This document shows positions 38,019 to 47,600 of a stretch of DNA of 64,000 nucleotides, in pieces. The stretch's first letter is position 1, and the number at the start of each line of letters is the position of its first letter. Position numbers and translations under genes: made by a program. The stretch is from Pseudomonas saxonica. Its GTDB lineage: Bacteria > Pseudomonadota > Gammaproteobacteria > Pseudomonadales > Pseudomonadaceae. The DNA lies in the NCBI RefSeq assembly GCF_007858365.1, contig NZ_VFIO01000001.1, forward strand, positions 682,001 to 746,000. The letters run 5' to 3'. The notes beneath the pieces are model-generated. The model saw only the letters and a program-made list of their open reading frames with translations, did not search any database and was not told where the DNA came from.

Positions 38019-40466
38019 ATGCTGTTGTTGTGGATATTGGTGTTGATCGTGGGCGTCGCCTGGCTGGCCCATCGACGCGTCGCCCCTTTGACGATTATCA
38101 GTGTGGTCGCGGTGTACCTGCTGGCCATGGGGGTCATTGGCCATGTGTCGGGCTGGTTGTTGGCCATCCTGTGGATCCTGCTGGCCGTTCCTGCCGCCCT
38201 GATGTTACTGCCTGATCTGCGGCGCAAAATGTTCACTGCCCCGTTGTTCAGCTGGTTCCAGAAAACCTTGCCGCCCATGTCGCAAACCGAGCGCGATGCG
38301 ATCGACGCTGGCACGGTCTGGTGGGATGGCGAGTTGTTCAGTGGCCGCCCGGATTGGGAACAACTACTGGCTTATCCCAAAGCTCAGCTGACCGACGAAG
38401 AGCAGGCGTTTATCGACGGCCCTACCGAAGAGCTGTGTGCAATGGTCAGCGACTGGGAAATAGGCCAGGCGATGGATTTGCCCCCCGAAGCGTGGGCGCA
38501 CATCAAGACTCACGGCTTTTTTGCCTTGATCATTCCCAAGGAATTCGGCGGTAAAGGCTTCTCAGCCTATGCCCACTCGCAGGTAGCGATGAAACTCGCC
38601 ACCCGCAGCGGCGACCTTGCCTCGACCGTCATGGTGCCTAACTCGCTGGGCCCGGCTGAACTGCTGCTGCATTACGGCACCGATGAACAGCGCAACCATT
38701 ACCTGCCGCGCCTGGCCCGCGGCGACGATATCCCGTGCTTTGCCTTGACCGGCCCGCTGGCCGGTTCGGATGCTGGCGCGATGCCCGACACCGGCATTAT
38801 TTGCAAAGGCCAATGGCAGGGAGAAGAAGTCATCGGGCTACGCCTGAATTGGGAAAAACGCTACATAACCCTTGGCCCGGTGGCTACATTACTCGGCCTG
38901 GCATTCAAGGCGTATGACCCCGAGCATCTGCTGGGCGACAAAGAGGACTTGGGCATCAGCCTCGCGCTGATACCGACAGACACCCCCGGTGTGGAAATCG
39001 GCCGCCGTCACCTGCCCTTGGGCGCCGCCTTCATGAATGGGCCGAACTCGGGGAAGGACGTTTTTATCCCGCTGGATTACCTGATCGGTGGTCAGGACAT
39101 GCTCGGCAAAGGCTGGATGATGCTGATGAACTGCCTGTCCGTCGGGCGTTCCATCTCGCTGCCTGCAGTCGGCACAGGTGCGGCCAAATTCACCAGCTTG
39201 GTGACCGGCCAATACGCTCAAATTCGCGAACAGTTCAATGTTCCTCTGGCCGCTTTCGAAGGTATTCAAGAAGCACTGGCCCGGATTGGCGGCAATGCCT
39301 GGCTGATGGACAGCGCCCGTATCCTGACGGCCAATGCAGTGGATCTGGGTGAAAAACCCTCTGTACTGTCGGCCATTCTCAAATACCACCTGACCGAGCG
39401 TGGCCGTGAATGCATTGGCCACGCGATGGATGTCCACGGCGGCAAGGGCATCATCATGGGGCCTAACAACTATTTGGGCCGTAACTGGCAAGGCGCGCCG
39501 ATTTTCATCACTGTGGAAGGTGCCAACATCCTGTCGCGAAATCTGATGATCTTTGGTCAGGGTGCAATTCGCTGCCACCCCTTTGTACTCAAGGAAATGG
39601 CACTTGCCAGCCGCGAAGACAAAGATCAGGCCTTGTTGGAGTTTGACGGTTTGCTGCTCAAGCACATCGGTTTTGCGCTAAGCAATGCAGCCAGTACGCT
39701 GGTACTGAATCTGGGCCTTGGGCGCTTTGATCACGTGCCCGGCGATGCCCTGAGCCAAGGTTACTTCCGCGCACTGAACCGCCAGGCAGCCGCCTTTGCC
39801 CTGCTTGCCGATCTGAGCATGATGCTGCTGGGCGGCGAGTTGAAGCGTCGTGAGCGCCTGTCGGCGCGACTGGGTGACGTGCTCAGCCACATGTACCTGG
39901 CGTCGGCGGCACTCAAGCGCTATCACGACCTTGGCTCGCCGGAGCACCTTAACCCGCTGTTCAAGTGGGCAATGGAAGAAAGCCTGGGGCATGCCGAACG
40001 CGCACTGGATGAACTGTTGAGAAACTTCCCGAGTCGCCCATTAGGCTTCTTGTTGCGTGGCATCGTGTTCCCGTTTGGGCGCCGCCATACCGGTCCTTCT
40101 GACGCTCTCGATGCTGAGGTCGCTGCGGTACTGGGCCGTGCCAAGGGCGATCCGGCACTCGAAGCCATACTGGCGGGCTGCTATCGTCCGCAATCACCCG
40201 ACGATGCCGTAGGCGCCTTGCAACATGCCAGCGATATGCTGCGCAACGCCCAGCCGGTGCACAAAAAACTGCATCAAGCCCTCAAAAGCGGCCAGCTCAA
40301 ACCGGCAGCAGGCGAACCGGCCATCGATTCGGCCCTTCAGGCAGGCGTTCTGCAAGCCGATGAAGCCCAGACGTTACGCGCTGCGCAAACCGCGCGGCGC
40401 AAGGTGATCGATGTCGACGACTTCTCCAAAGAAGAACTGACTCACAGCGAAGGAAAAATTCGCTAG
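38019..40466 (+). CDS. fadE: acyl-CoA dehydrogenase, FadE type
   Basis: An 815-residue inner-membrane dehydrogenase for the first step of fatty-acid beta-oxidation, close to the 814 residues of E. coli FadE. Two membrane helices lie in the first 65 residues, followed by the acyl-CoA dehydrogenase domains (about 120-500) and a C-terminal DUF1974 region. I choose ATG 38019 behind GGAGG; a TTG at 38013 is also in frame. HGGKGIIMGPNN and GANILSRNLMIFGQG are family motifs. Confidence 0.93.
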   Translation: MLLLWILVLIVGVAWLAHRRVAPLTIISVVAVYLLAMGVIGHVSGWLLAILWILLAVPAALMLLPDLRRKMFTAPLFSWFQKTLPPMSQTERDAIDAGTVWWDGELFSGRPDWEQLLAYPKAQLTDEEQAFIDGPTEELCAMVSDWEIGQAMDLPPEAWAHIKTHGFFALIIPKEFGGKGFSAYAHSQVAMKLATRSGDLASTVMVPNSLGPAELLLHYGTDEQRNHYLPRLARGDDIPCFALTGPLAGSDAGAMPDTGIICKGQWQGEEVIGLRLNWEKRYITLGPVATLLGLAFKAYDPEHLLGDKEDLGISLALIPTDTPGVEIGRRHLPLGAAFMNGPNSGKDVFIPLDYLIGGQDMLGKGWMMLMNCLSVGRSISLPAVGTGAAKFTSLVTGQYAQIREQFNVPLAAFEGIQEALARIGGNAWLMDSARILTANAVDLGEKPSVLSAILKYHLTERGRECIGHAMDVHGGKGIIMGPNNYLGRNWQGAPIFITVEGANILSRNLMIFGQGAIRCHPFVLKEMALASREDKDQALLEFDGLLLKHIGFALSNAASTLVLNLGLGRFDHVPGDALSQGYFRALNRQAAAFALLADLSMMLLGGELKRRERLSARLGDVLSHMYLASAALKRYHDLGSPEHLNPLFKWAMEESLGHAERALDELLRNFPSRPLGFLLRGIVFPFGRRHTGPSDALDAEVAAVLGRAKGDPALEAILAGCYRPQSPDDAVGALQHASDMLRNAQPVHKKLHQALKSGQLKPAAGEPAIDSALQAGVLQADEAQTLRAAQTARRKVIDVDDFSKEELTHSEGKIR

Positions 40467-40528
40467 CACGACAGCGGGCGCGCAGAGCTTTATACTCTCG
40501 CGCCCGTTTTGCTTTAGAGGACACCGCA

Positions 40529-40945
40529 ATGGCCACCAACGATCTCAACCACAATCTTGTTCTGCTCGACATTTTGCGTAGCATTTTGGTTGCTGTGGGT
40601 GATGCCGAGCAAATTCCCGAAGAAAGCCACGCGCTTTTTCTGGAACGTTTCGATGATATGCGCGCAGCGTTGCCCGTCGACCCCATCGAGAGTCAGTACT
40701 TGGGCCAGGACATCATGTGCCAAGTCATTGAGCGCTACCCGCAAATTGCTCACCTGGTGCCTCGCGACCTGCTGTGGTTTTTCGGCGGCGCGTGCTTTAA
40801 CTTCCTCTCAGATGAAGAACTGGACATGTACCAGGCCCTGGAAGAGCGTCGCCATGAAGCCGAAGTTAATGGCGAACCGTTCGACTGGAATCAGGAAAAG
40901 CAGTTTATGGCCATGCCGGTAGCTGAAGAAAGCACACAACACTAA
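40529..40945 (+). CDS. conserved Pseudomonas protein of unknown function
   Basis: A 138-residue acidic soluble protein with no signal peptide or membrane segment. It lies 62 bp after fadE, as its homologue does in P. aeruginosa (PA2816 in my memory). It is mostly helical in composition and Cys-poor. I cannot assign a domain. A strong terminator follows. Confidence 0.75.
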   Translation: MATNDLNHNLVLLDILRSILVAVGDAEQIPEESHALFLERFDDMRAALPVDPIESQYLGQDIMCQVIERYPQIAHLVPRDLLWFFGGACFNFLSDEELDMYQALEERRHEAEVNGEPFDWNQEKQFMAMPVAEESTQH

Positions 40946-40968
40946 GCGCCTTTGTTATACCCAACTTT

Positions 40969-40999
40969 AAAGGCCCGTCCGTTTTTCGGACGGGCCTTT
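40969..40999. terminator. bidirectional terminator
   Basis: AAAGGCCCGTCCG, TTTTT loop, CGGACGGGCCTTT: a perfect 13-bp stem. It serves the rightward 40529 gene and the leftward large gene ending at 41056. Confidence 0.93.
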
Positions 41000-41055
41000 G
41001 CCTTACTTGCACTACAGCGTAAAAATCACAATACCCGCTCAAGTCTGCGCGCGTT

Positions 41056-44000
41056 TTAGGGTGAGGGCGCTAAAAAAAGACGATCGGCCAACACTGGATC
41101 TAGTTTAGCTCGATAGACCTCCACATAATCCTTGGAACTTTGAGCTTTGGCATAGAGGGTTTTTTCACTCAATGTACGCTGCTCAGCAGTTTTCAAATGC
41201 GCTACATCGAACTCTCTTGCCGGAGCGTCCATGGTTTTGTAATGAAAATGAGCAAACCATAGTTCTTTTCCCTCCAGATCTTTAATGACATATTCCTGAA
41301 GGTAATCTTTTCTTTGTCCTTTGGTTAAATGTTTTCTTGGGCCAAGACGGGCGATTTCAATAACGCCCTGGTTGTTTAAGTAATCAACATTTTGCCCCGT
41401 CGGCGGCAGGCGTTTAATAATACTCACTCGAAGATTACGCCCTTCTTCCCTCAATCGGGTGGCACCTTCTTTAAGATTGTGACTCATCGCATTGGCTGCA
41501 ACTCTGCGCTCATCACTGAGCGCCTCAACCTCAGTGCTGGCGGACTGAATAACTGCGTCCATCTGGGAGGCCACCTCCTCAAGGGATATGGCTTTAAAGT
41601 CTAAAATTTCCTGGATTTCAACCGGTATTCTGGAAAACTCGGCACTTGCGCGCGCACTGGCAATCGCGTTGCGAAACTGCCCCAGTAATGTTCTAGCCTC
41701 CAACTCAAGCCTGGATAACGTCTTGACGTGGGTTGCCTGTAATGTGGACGGCCGCTGTGGGCCTATGGGTTCCCACTCACCACTGGTCATTTTTCGATAG
41801 GAATGAATCTTCAACGCATCCATACCCTCCACGACATCGACAATCTCTTCTCCCGACTCTGAACTCGAATCACGCAACGTCCCGACCAGCATCTGTTTTT
41901 CTTTGGTTTTGATAATTCGCTGAGTTTTTTTCCCGCGGGGCTCTGTTTGTGGGTGGCTCGCTTTTCGACTAGGACCAGGCCTCGGCTCATCAATTTCAGA
42001 GGATGAACTTTCAGAATCAATAATGACGGAAGCCATTTGCTGCTCAGCAAAAGTCCGCAAATGCTTGATCAAATGCAGCATTGAGGGAAGGTATTCATTT
42101 CTGAAGTGGTCAGAATTCAATTCCAACAGATTCATGCAGACAGCCTCTGCAGCGTCATAGCGCTGCAGTACATTGTCAAAAAAATCGAGATGATCAGCCG
42201 CAAAACCGTGAGATTCACGGTGCAGGTTAAATTGTGACCAGGCGGTATCTACCAGTGTCCCCTGCCCGAACAAATCAAACGCGTGCTGTTCTTCGGGCAT
42301 CAAGTTCTCGCCTCCCCGTCGAATCAATAGTTCACACAACGTTTCTAAATAGGAAGCCCCCCAATGCCGATCAAAATTTTCTTGATGTGGCTTATTAATG
42401 ATTTCTGCCAACGGATTATTTTTAGGCACCGGTCTTTTTTTAACATGTTCCAGCGCTTCTACTTCGAGGATGGAATTCATGAACAGGCGACGCTCCATCC
42501 GCTCCGCAACTGCCAAACTTGCCACCCACTCTTCATAAGGCGCCTTGACTCCTGCTGCCAAATGATCAAGCACGGACTTCATCGACGATTCGTAATCAGC
42601 GTGAGAATTACGAACTGTCAAGGCTCGTAAATATTCCTCCAATATATTCTGATACCTGAACGTCTTGAGAACCAGGCGCTCCCACGTACTTTGGGTCGTC
42701 TCTTCATGATTATCAATGGGAACTACTTTATTAGCCTCATCCATCAACCTGAGAATTTCCAACACATTTTTTCGCCATTCGGCCAACTCGCCCTCGAAGC
42801 GATCCAAATGTACGTCTCTGCGCTCAATGTCTGTATCCAATACACCTTCCAGGATAACCATGGCCATCTCGCGACGATTGACAACACTCTGAATATTTTC
42901 GGCTTGCTCAATCAACCTGTTCACGGTTTCAGTATTTTTAGCACGTAGCGCCTGAATGGTTTTTTTAGGCCCCCCTCCACGTAAGCCCAACCGCAGATCA
43001 AGACGCCACTCACCCGAAGGGCTACCTTTAAGGCGGGGGCCAGCTACTCCTGTGCCATCCGCCTTGTGAATCACCACACTGTCGGAGTCAACACTTACGA
43101 AATACGTTTTATCCTCCAACTGCACACAGTACTGATCTTGAAGCTTGATCAAGCCCTTTAACGGTCCCTCTTCTACACGCGTGCCTTGCGTCAGATCGAC
43201 CTCCACCGCAAAGGTGTCCAGTGCAGCCCGAAGAACAGGGGTTAAACGTACTGACGAACTGAACCAGGAATAATCCAAGGAGGAGTACTCAGCAATGGTC
43301 TGCGGGGTATGAAGATCAGGCAGCTTTTTCTGAACCAGCGCAGGCGCCTGCGAAATCATGTCAGGCTCAGGTTTCTTATCTGGGTAAACCGAGAGCATCG
43401 GCTCATCCACCGGGGCTTCGAGTCGCCACTTTTCGTTAGCCGTGTGCCGAAAATTCAGGCCTTCGTGCAACAAAGCCAAACTGATGTTGAACAGTAAATC
43501 GATGACGGTTTGCATGGCAGCGTCTTTATCACCCTGAAGACGGGCCTGAAGACCGGCATCAAGGCTTAGCAACGTTTGAAAAATCCATGCGGCTTTTTGC
43601 AGCGGCCCACTGATGAAAAAGGTCAATCCATTGAACAGGCTCCATCCATAACGCTTGATCGATGCCCAGCGCCGCTCGGAGGCCGACACCGTTTGCTTAT
43701 CTGCCAAGGTCATCAACGCTTGGGCATGAGACTGATACATCGCCTCAAAGTAATCGCCGACTATGCGTTGAGTACTCAACCTCGCCGGGCTTCTTGGCAA
43801 CCACGCTAAAAAGCCTTCGTTCAATACACTCTCAAGGTGCGGACGTTCAAAACCGCCGTCGGCATAAAAGTCATGCGCGCGCTCATCAAGCCAGGCCAAT
43901 ACACTCTCCTGAAGTTCGCCAGGCTGATTGATCCCCTCCAGCAGTGCGTCCCAGGTCGCAAACTCAACCAATGGATCAGGTGTCAAAGGCCGATACAGGA

Positions 44001-45786
44001 TAAAAGGCCCGGTCTCGATATCGTATGGGCCCAATACATACATATTGGCTACCGGATCAAAGGCAGATCCTTCATAAGCATGGAACCCCAAAGGTCGAAC
44101 ACAGACATTGCAATTACCCACGACCATCTCGTCATCAGGACGCATGAGGCGCGCCACAATTTGCCAGCCTTGCGCAGTAAATCCATCTTCGCCCTTGATT
44201 TTTTTCTCGAGCGCCAACATCGATAACTGCACGCTGATCTGCGATTTGAACAAAGCCTGTCGCTCGACAAGCCCGGCTTCATCATCAATTAACAAACCCT
44301 TGATGAGTTCGATGTAATGGGTACTTATATCCAGTTCATCAATCAGATTTTTAACGTAGCCGCCGGTTAGCCACTCTGGCACCGGCCTGCCCTGACTGTC
44401 GCCAACCTCAATCAACCCGACAGGCCATCCACCTCTGTAACTCAAGGCAAACTCCACAAGGGAGGTAGGTTCCAGGTTGAACTGCGGCATTTGCACGTTT
44501 TCAACAGTCAGTTCGATGACTTGCAGGTTCGTCACATCGACCCGCTCCTCAGGATGATCGAGATGAAGTCGCTGCGTCAGCATCTGCTGGGCGTACGCGG
44601 GTAAAGCATCTATCCCCTCAAGAAAAGTGCGACCTTTGGTTTTTTGCTGCCAAAAGATTTGAGCCGATAACAGTTCGCTGTATGACAACTGATCGTCAGG
44701 GTCTGCCTGCTGCAACCACGGTGGCAAGTTGGTGAGTACATGCTCAAGGTAAGTACGGTCTTGCGAATCAAAGAGTGGTAACCGGGCGCCCGCTTCATCT
44801 AACGCCCGCACCAGCCGCGGCACACTCCAGCGTTCGGTCTGCGCGGTTTGCCCCAGCTTTTTTATTGAATAAAGCTGCGCATCGAGCAAGGTCAGGGCCA
44901 ATGATTCAAAAATATCGCCCTGCGGTTCGTACAAGGTCCATGTAAACAGAGACGCCGCCACTCGCTCTCTGACACGCTCAATAAAGCTGTTACCCATCCA
45001 TTGCATTGACCGAAACTGCTCAACGCCTCGCTCAGGGGCATAACTGAGAATAAAAGACAGGTCGGCCATGTCCCTTGTGACCACCAGCGTGCCCGGTAAT
45101 TGAAAACGCTGCGGCCCAGTTCTCTCAGTGCTTTGTATGTTGACCAGGTAAGCGTGTAACGGGGTTTCAGAAGAAACGCCCAAACGTTCGGTTTTTTCTG
45201 GGAAAGCGCTAATCACGGCCAATGAAACTGCTTTTTCATTCGATAACGCAGGCTCACGGTGCCGATTTGAAGTCGTCGAGCTCACCCCCGCTTTAAGTGA
45301 CCGGGACAACCATTGAAAAGGACTGTTTTTGCCTTCAGACCGCTCACTCCAAAACTGCGCCACAGCCTGTTGGTAGGCCTCGATCAACGTTGCGGATTGA
45401 TCATTGATAATGGCTTGCAGGCTGTCCATGCCAACACGTTGAGCAGCGGGGTTCACAGGATCGCGACTGGCAGTAAGACGATGCTCGCCCTCTATCAATG
45501 TGAAGGACGAGTCGTCTATAAACCGCTGAATCATGACCTCTTCCGGGGCCATAAAACGAAAATGCCGGGGTTGCGGATTCTGCGGATCAACCGCCGTTAA
45601 TGGCTCTGCCAACGCCAAATCAGCAACGGAGACAGGCAGTGTCGGAAACTTATCTATCAGAGCTTTTTTGAAAACTGCTTTGGCCACCTCCTGAAAGCTG
45701 GGACGCGGGCCAAAATTCTGGGCGTTAAAACTGCTAAAAACTGAATATGCCGCTATCAGATCGGGGGTTTTTGTAAGTTCTTTCAT
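41056..45786 (-). CDS. large DUF6543 / dermonecrotic-toxin-domain-like protein
   Basis: A 1576-residue single-gene unit with no signal peptide. The region GNCNVCVRPLGFHAYEGSA (about residue 560) followed by VLGPYDIETGPFILYRPL is what I recognise from the large Pseudomonas proteins annotated as dermonecrotic-toxin-domain or DUF6543 proteins. A hydrophobic stretch lies near 690-720. A Ser/Glu/Lys-rich, likely disordered stretch spans about 1250-1325. The C-terminal 120 residues form a basic domain also typical of this family. The G+C looks lower than in flanking genes and the ribosome site is weak. No secretion, immunity or antitoxin gene is adjacent. The activity is unknown; toxin is a family label, not a demonstration. 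Confidence 0.72.
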   Translation of the reverse strand: MKELTKTPDLIAAYSVFSSFNAQNFGPRPSFQEVAKAVFKKALIDKFPTLPVSVADLALAEPLTAVDPQNPQPRHFRFMAPEEVMIQRFIDDSSFTLIEGEHRLTASRDPVNPAAQRVGMDSLQAIINDQSATLIEAYQQAVAQFWSERSEGKNSPFQWLSRSLKAGVSSTTSNRHREPALSNEKAVSLAVISAFPEKTERLGVSSETPLHAYLVNIQSTERTGPQRFQLPGTLVVTRDMADLSFILSYAPERGVEQFRSMQWMGNSFIERVRERVAASLFTWTLYEPQGDIFESLALTLLDAQLYSIKKLGQTAQTERWSVPRLVRALDEAGARLPLFDSQDRTYLEHVLTNLPPWLQQADPDDQLSYSELLSAQIFWQQKTKGRTFLEGIDALPAYAQQMLTQRLHLDHPEERVDVTNLQVIELTVENVQMPQFNLEPTSLVEFALSYRGGWPVGLIEVGDSQGRPVPEWLTGGYVKNLIDELDISTHYIELIKGLLIDDEAGLVERQALFKSQISVQLSMLALEKKIKGEDGFTAQGWQIVARLMRPDDEMVVGNCNVCVRPLGFHAYEGSAFDPVANMYVLGPYDIETGPFILYRPLTPDPLVEFATWDALLEGINQPGELQESVLAWLDERAHDFYADGGFERPHLESVLNEGFLAWLPRSPARLSTQRIVGDYFEAMYQSHAQALMTLADKQTVSASERRWASIKRYGWSLFNGLTFFISGPLQKAAWIFQTLLSLDAGLQARLQGDKDAAMQTVIDLLFNISLALLHEGLNFRHTANEKWRLEAPVDEPMLSVYPDKKPEPDMISQAPALVQKKLPDLHTPQTIAEYSSLDYSWFSSSVRLTPVLRAALDTFAVEVDLTQGTRVEEGPLKGLIKLQDQYCVQLEDKTYFVSVDSDSVVIHKADGTGVAGPRLKGSPSGEWRLDLRLGLRGGGPKKTIQALRAKNTETVNRLIEQAENIQSVVNRREMAMVILEGVLDTDIERRDVHLDRFEGELAEWRKNVLEILRLMDEANKVVPIDNHEETTQSTWERLVLKTFRYQNILEEYLRALTVRNSHADYESSMKSVLDHLAAGVKAPYEEWVASLAVAERMERRLFMNSILEVEALEHVKKRPVPKNNPLAEIINKPHQENFDRHWGASYLETLCELLIRRGGENLMPEEQHAFDLFGQGTLVDTAWSQFNLHRESHGFAADHLDFFDNVLQRYDAAEAVCMNLLELNSDHFRNEYLPSMLHLIKHLRTFAEQQMASVIIDSESSSSEIDEPRPGPSRKASHPQTEPRGKKTQRIIKTKEKQMLVGTLRDSSSESGEEIVDVVEGMDALKIHSYRKMTSGEWEPIGPQRPSTLQATHVKTLSRLELEARTLLGQFRNAIASARASAEFSRIPVEIQEILDFKAISLEEVASQMDAVIQSASTEVEALSDERRVAANAMSHNLKEGATRLREEGRNLRVSIIKRLPPTGQNVDYLNNQGVIEIARLGPRKHLTKGQRKDYLQEYVIKDLEGKELWFAHFHYKTMDAPAREFDVAHLKTAEQRTLSEKTLYAKAQSSKDYVEVYRAKLDPVLADRLFLAPSP

Positions 45787-45815
45787 GGGCTGCTCATCGC
45801 GTCAGTTAACAAAAA

Positions 45816-45848
45816 GGGCTTAGCCGAGGCACTTGGACGGCTAAGCCC
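45816..45848 (-). terminator. terminator of the quaternary-amine ABC operon
   Basis: GGGCTTAGCCG and CGGCTAAGCCC form a perfect 11-bp stem. On the minus strand it is followed by TTTTTG, 50 bp beyond the ATPase stop and 30 bp before the large-gene start. Confidence 0.9.
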
Positions 45849-45900
45849 GCTTCTGTGATTTAACGCATGAACGCCTTACCCAAGGCGGTAACGGGATATG

Positions 45901-46731
45901 TTAATGACGAGCATGGTGGCGTTGAACAAAACGGCCCACGTAATCATCTGCCGGAGACTGCAGGATCTCTTGGGGGCTACCGACTTGAATCAACTGCCCA
46001 TCCTTGAGTATTGCAATACGGTTGCCAATACGCAGAGCTTCATCCAGATCGTGAGTGATAAAGACAATGGTCTTTCGCAGCGTGCGTTGCAGCTCAAGCA
46101 GTTGGTCTTGCATTTCGGCGCGAATCAGTGGGTCGAGCGCGCTGAACGCTTCGTCCATCAGGATGATGTCCGTGTCGGTGGCCAAGGCCCGCGCCAGTCC
46201 AACGCGCTGGCGCATGCCGCCAGACAGCTGCTGGATAAATGCCTGCTCATAACCTTGCAACCCCACCACCGAGACCCAGTGCCGCGCACGCTCATTGCAT
46301 TGCGCCTGGCTTTCGCCCCGCACCTTTAAACCGTAGGCCACGTTGTCCAGGACATTGCGATGGGGCAAAAGGCCAAAACTTTGAAACACCATACTGATTT
46401 TATGCCGCCTGAACTGGCGCAAGGCAGGCATGTCGTATTCAAGAATATTTTGCCCGTCTACCAATATCTCGCCACTGGAAGGATCAATCAGCCGATTAAG
46501 ATGACGCACCAGAGTTGATTTTCCTGAACCCGACAAGCCCATGATGACAAAGACTTCACCTGCATCAATCGTCAACGATAGATTGTTGATCCCTACAGCG
46601 CAGCCGGTTTTAGCCAGCACTTCATCTTTGCTTTTGCCCTCGCGAATAAGCGCCATGACTTCTCTTTCGCGCTGACCAAATATCTTGAAGACATTGCGTA
46701 CTTCTATTTTATTTACTGCCACTTCACTCAC
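45901..46731 (-). CDS. quaternary-amine (betaine/choline-type) ABC transporter ATP-binding protein
   Basis: A 276-residue ATPase of the ProV/OpuAA/ChoV branch. Walker A is GLSGSGKST, the signature LSGGMRQRVGLARAL and Walker B IILMDEAFSALDPL. Unlike E. coli ProV (about 400 residues), it stops soon after the ATPase domain and has no CBS pair, the osmosensing module. Its start overlaps the permease stop. The substrate may be betaine, choline or a related amine. Confidence 0.87.
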   Translation of the reverse strand: MSEVAVNKIEVRNVFKIFGQREREVMALIREGKSKDEVLAKTGCAVGINNLSLTIDAGEVFVIMGLSGSGKSTLVRHLNRLIDPSSGEILVDGQNILEYDMPALRQFRRHKISMVFQSFGLLPHRNVLDNVAYGLKVRGESQAQCNERARHWVSVVGLQGYEQAFIQQLSGGMRQRVGLARALATDTDIILMDEAFSALDPLIRAEMQDQLLELQRTLRKTIVFITHDLDEALRIGNRIAILKDGQLIQVGSPQEILQSPADDYVGRFVQRHHARH

Positions 46732-47579
46732 TCCTGACCGCCATGCCGAGGTCGGCCATACGCTTGAGTAATGCGGTCAATCACCACGGCCAGGATGACG
46801 ATGGCTAATCCCGCCTCCAGTCCCTTGCCGACGTTGAGGGTTTGAATACCCACCAGTACATCTTCGCCCAAGCCCCGCGCACCAATCATCGAGGCAATAA
46901 CCACCATCGACAGCGCCATCATGGTGGTCTGGTTGATGCCTGCCATGATGCTGGGCATAGCCAGCGGCAGTTGAACACCAAACAATTGTTGCCACGGGGT
47001 GGCGCCAAAAGCGTTGATCGCTTCCATCACCTCACGATCAACCTGGCGCAAACCCAGGTCGGTAAGGCGAATCAATGGCGGCACGGCATAAATGACCGTG
47101 GCGAAGATTGCCGGCACTTTACCCAAGCCGAACAACATCAGTACCGGTATCAGGTACACGAAACTGGGCATTGTCTGCATGATGTCCAACAGCGGCATCA
47201 TGACCGCGCGCAGGCGGTTATTGCGCGCCGCCAGAATGCCCAGGGGAATACCCAGCAGCACTGAAATCACCGTGGCCACCATCATCAGTGCCAAGGTTTG
47301 CATCAGCTTGTCCCACAGGCCCACAGCGCCGACTAAAAACAGCAAGCCGACAATCAGCAGTGTGCTGACCACTTTGCGTGTGGCGTGCCAGGCAATCACG
47401 CCGACTATCGCCAGCATCAGCCACCAAGGCGTTATGCGCAGCAGGTTTTCGAGATTGATGATGGCCCATAACAGCGTGTCAGAGATGTGACGGAACACAT
47501 CGCCGTAATTGCTGACCAGCGCATCAACCCCGTCATTGACCCACCCTGCGATGGAAAACGTCAGGTTGTCAGGAAACAT
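46728..47579 (-). CDS. quaternary-amine ABC transporter permease
   Basis: A 283-residue inner-membrane protein of the ProW/OpuAB branch with about six membrane helices. VFRHISDTLLWAI near the N-terminus and the loop EAINAFGATPWQQLFGVQLPLAMPSI (about 185-210) form the ATPase-contact motif. It lies 21 bp after the binding-protein gene and overlaps the ATPase gene. Confidence 0.88.
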   Translation of the reverse strand: MFPDNLTFSIAGWVNDGVDALVSNYGDVFRHISDTLLWAIINLENLLRITPWWLMLAIVGVIAWHATRKVVSTLLIVGLLFLVGAVGLWDKLMQTLALMMVATVISVLLGIPLGILAARNNRLRAVMMPLLDIMQTMPSFVYLIPVLMLFGLGKVPAIFATVIYAVPPLIRLTDLGLRQVDREVMEAINAFGATPWQQLFGVQLPLAMPSIMAGINQTTMMALSMVVIASMIGARGLGEDVLVGIQTLNVGKGLEAGLAIVILAVVIDRITQAYGRPRHGGQE

Positions 47580-47600
47580 TCAATGCCCACGCTCGATCAG

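Noticed and set aside
38889..39665. 258-codon open frame antisense to fadE
   Set aside because: Lies fully inside fadE and its composition is explained by the sense codons.
41056..45786. Large gene considered as Rhs or contact-dependent toxin
   Set aside because: No YD repeats, no filamentous-haemagglutinin repeats, no signal peptide and no immunity gene downstream.
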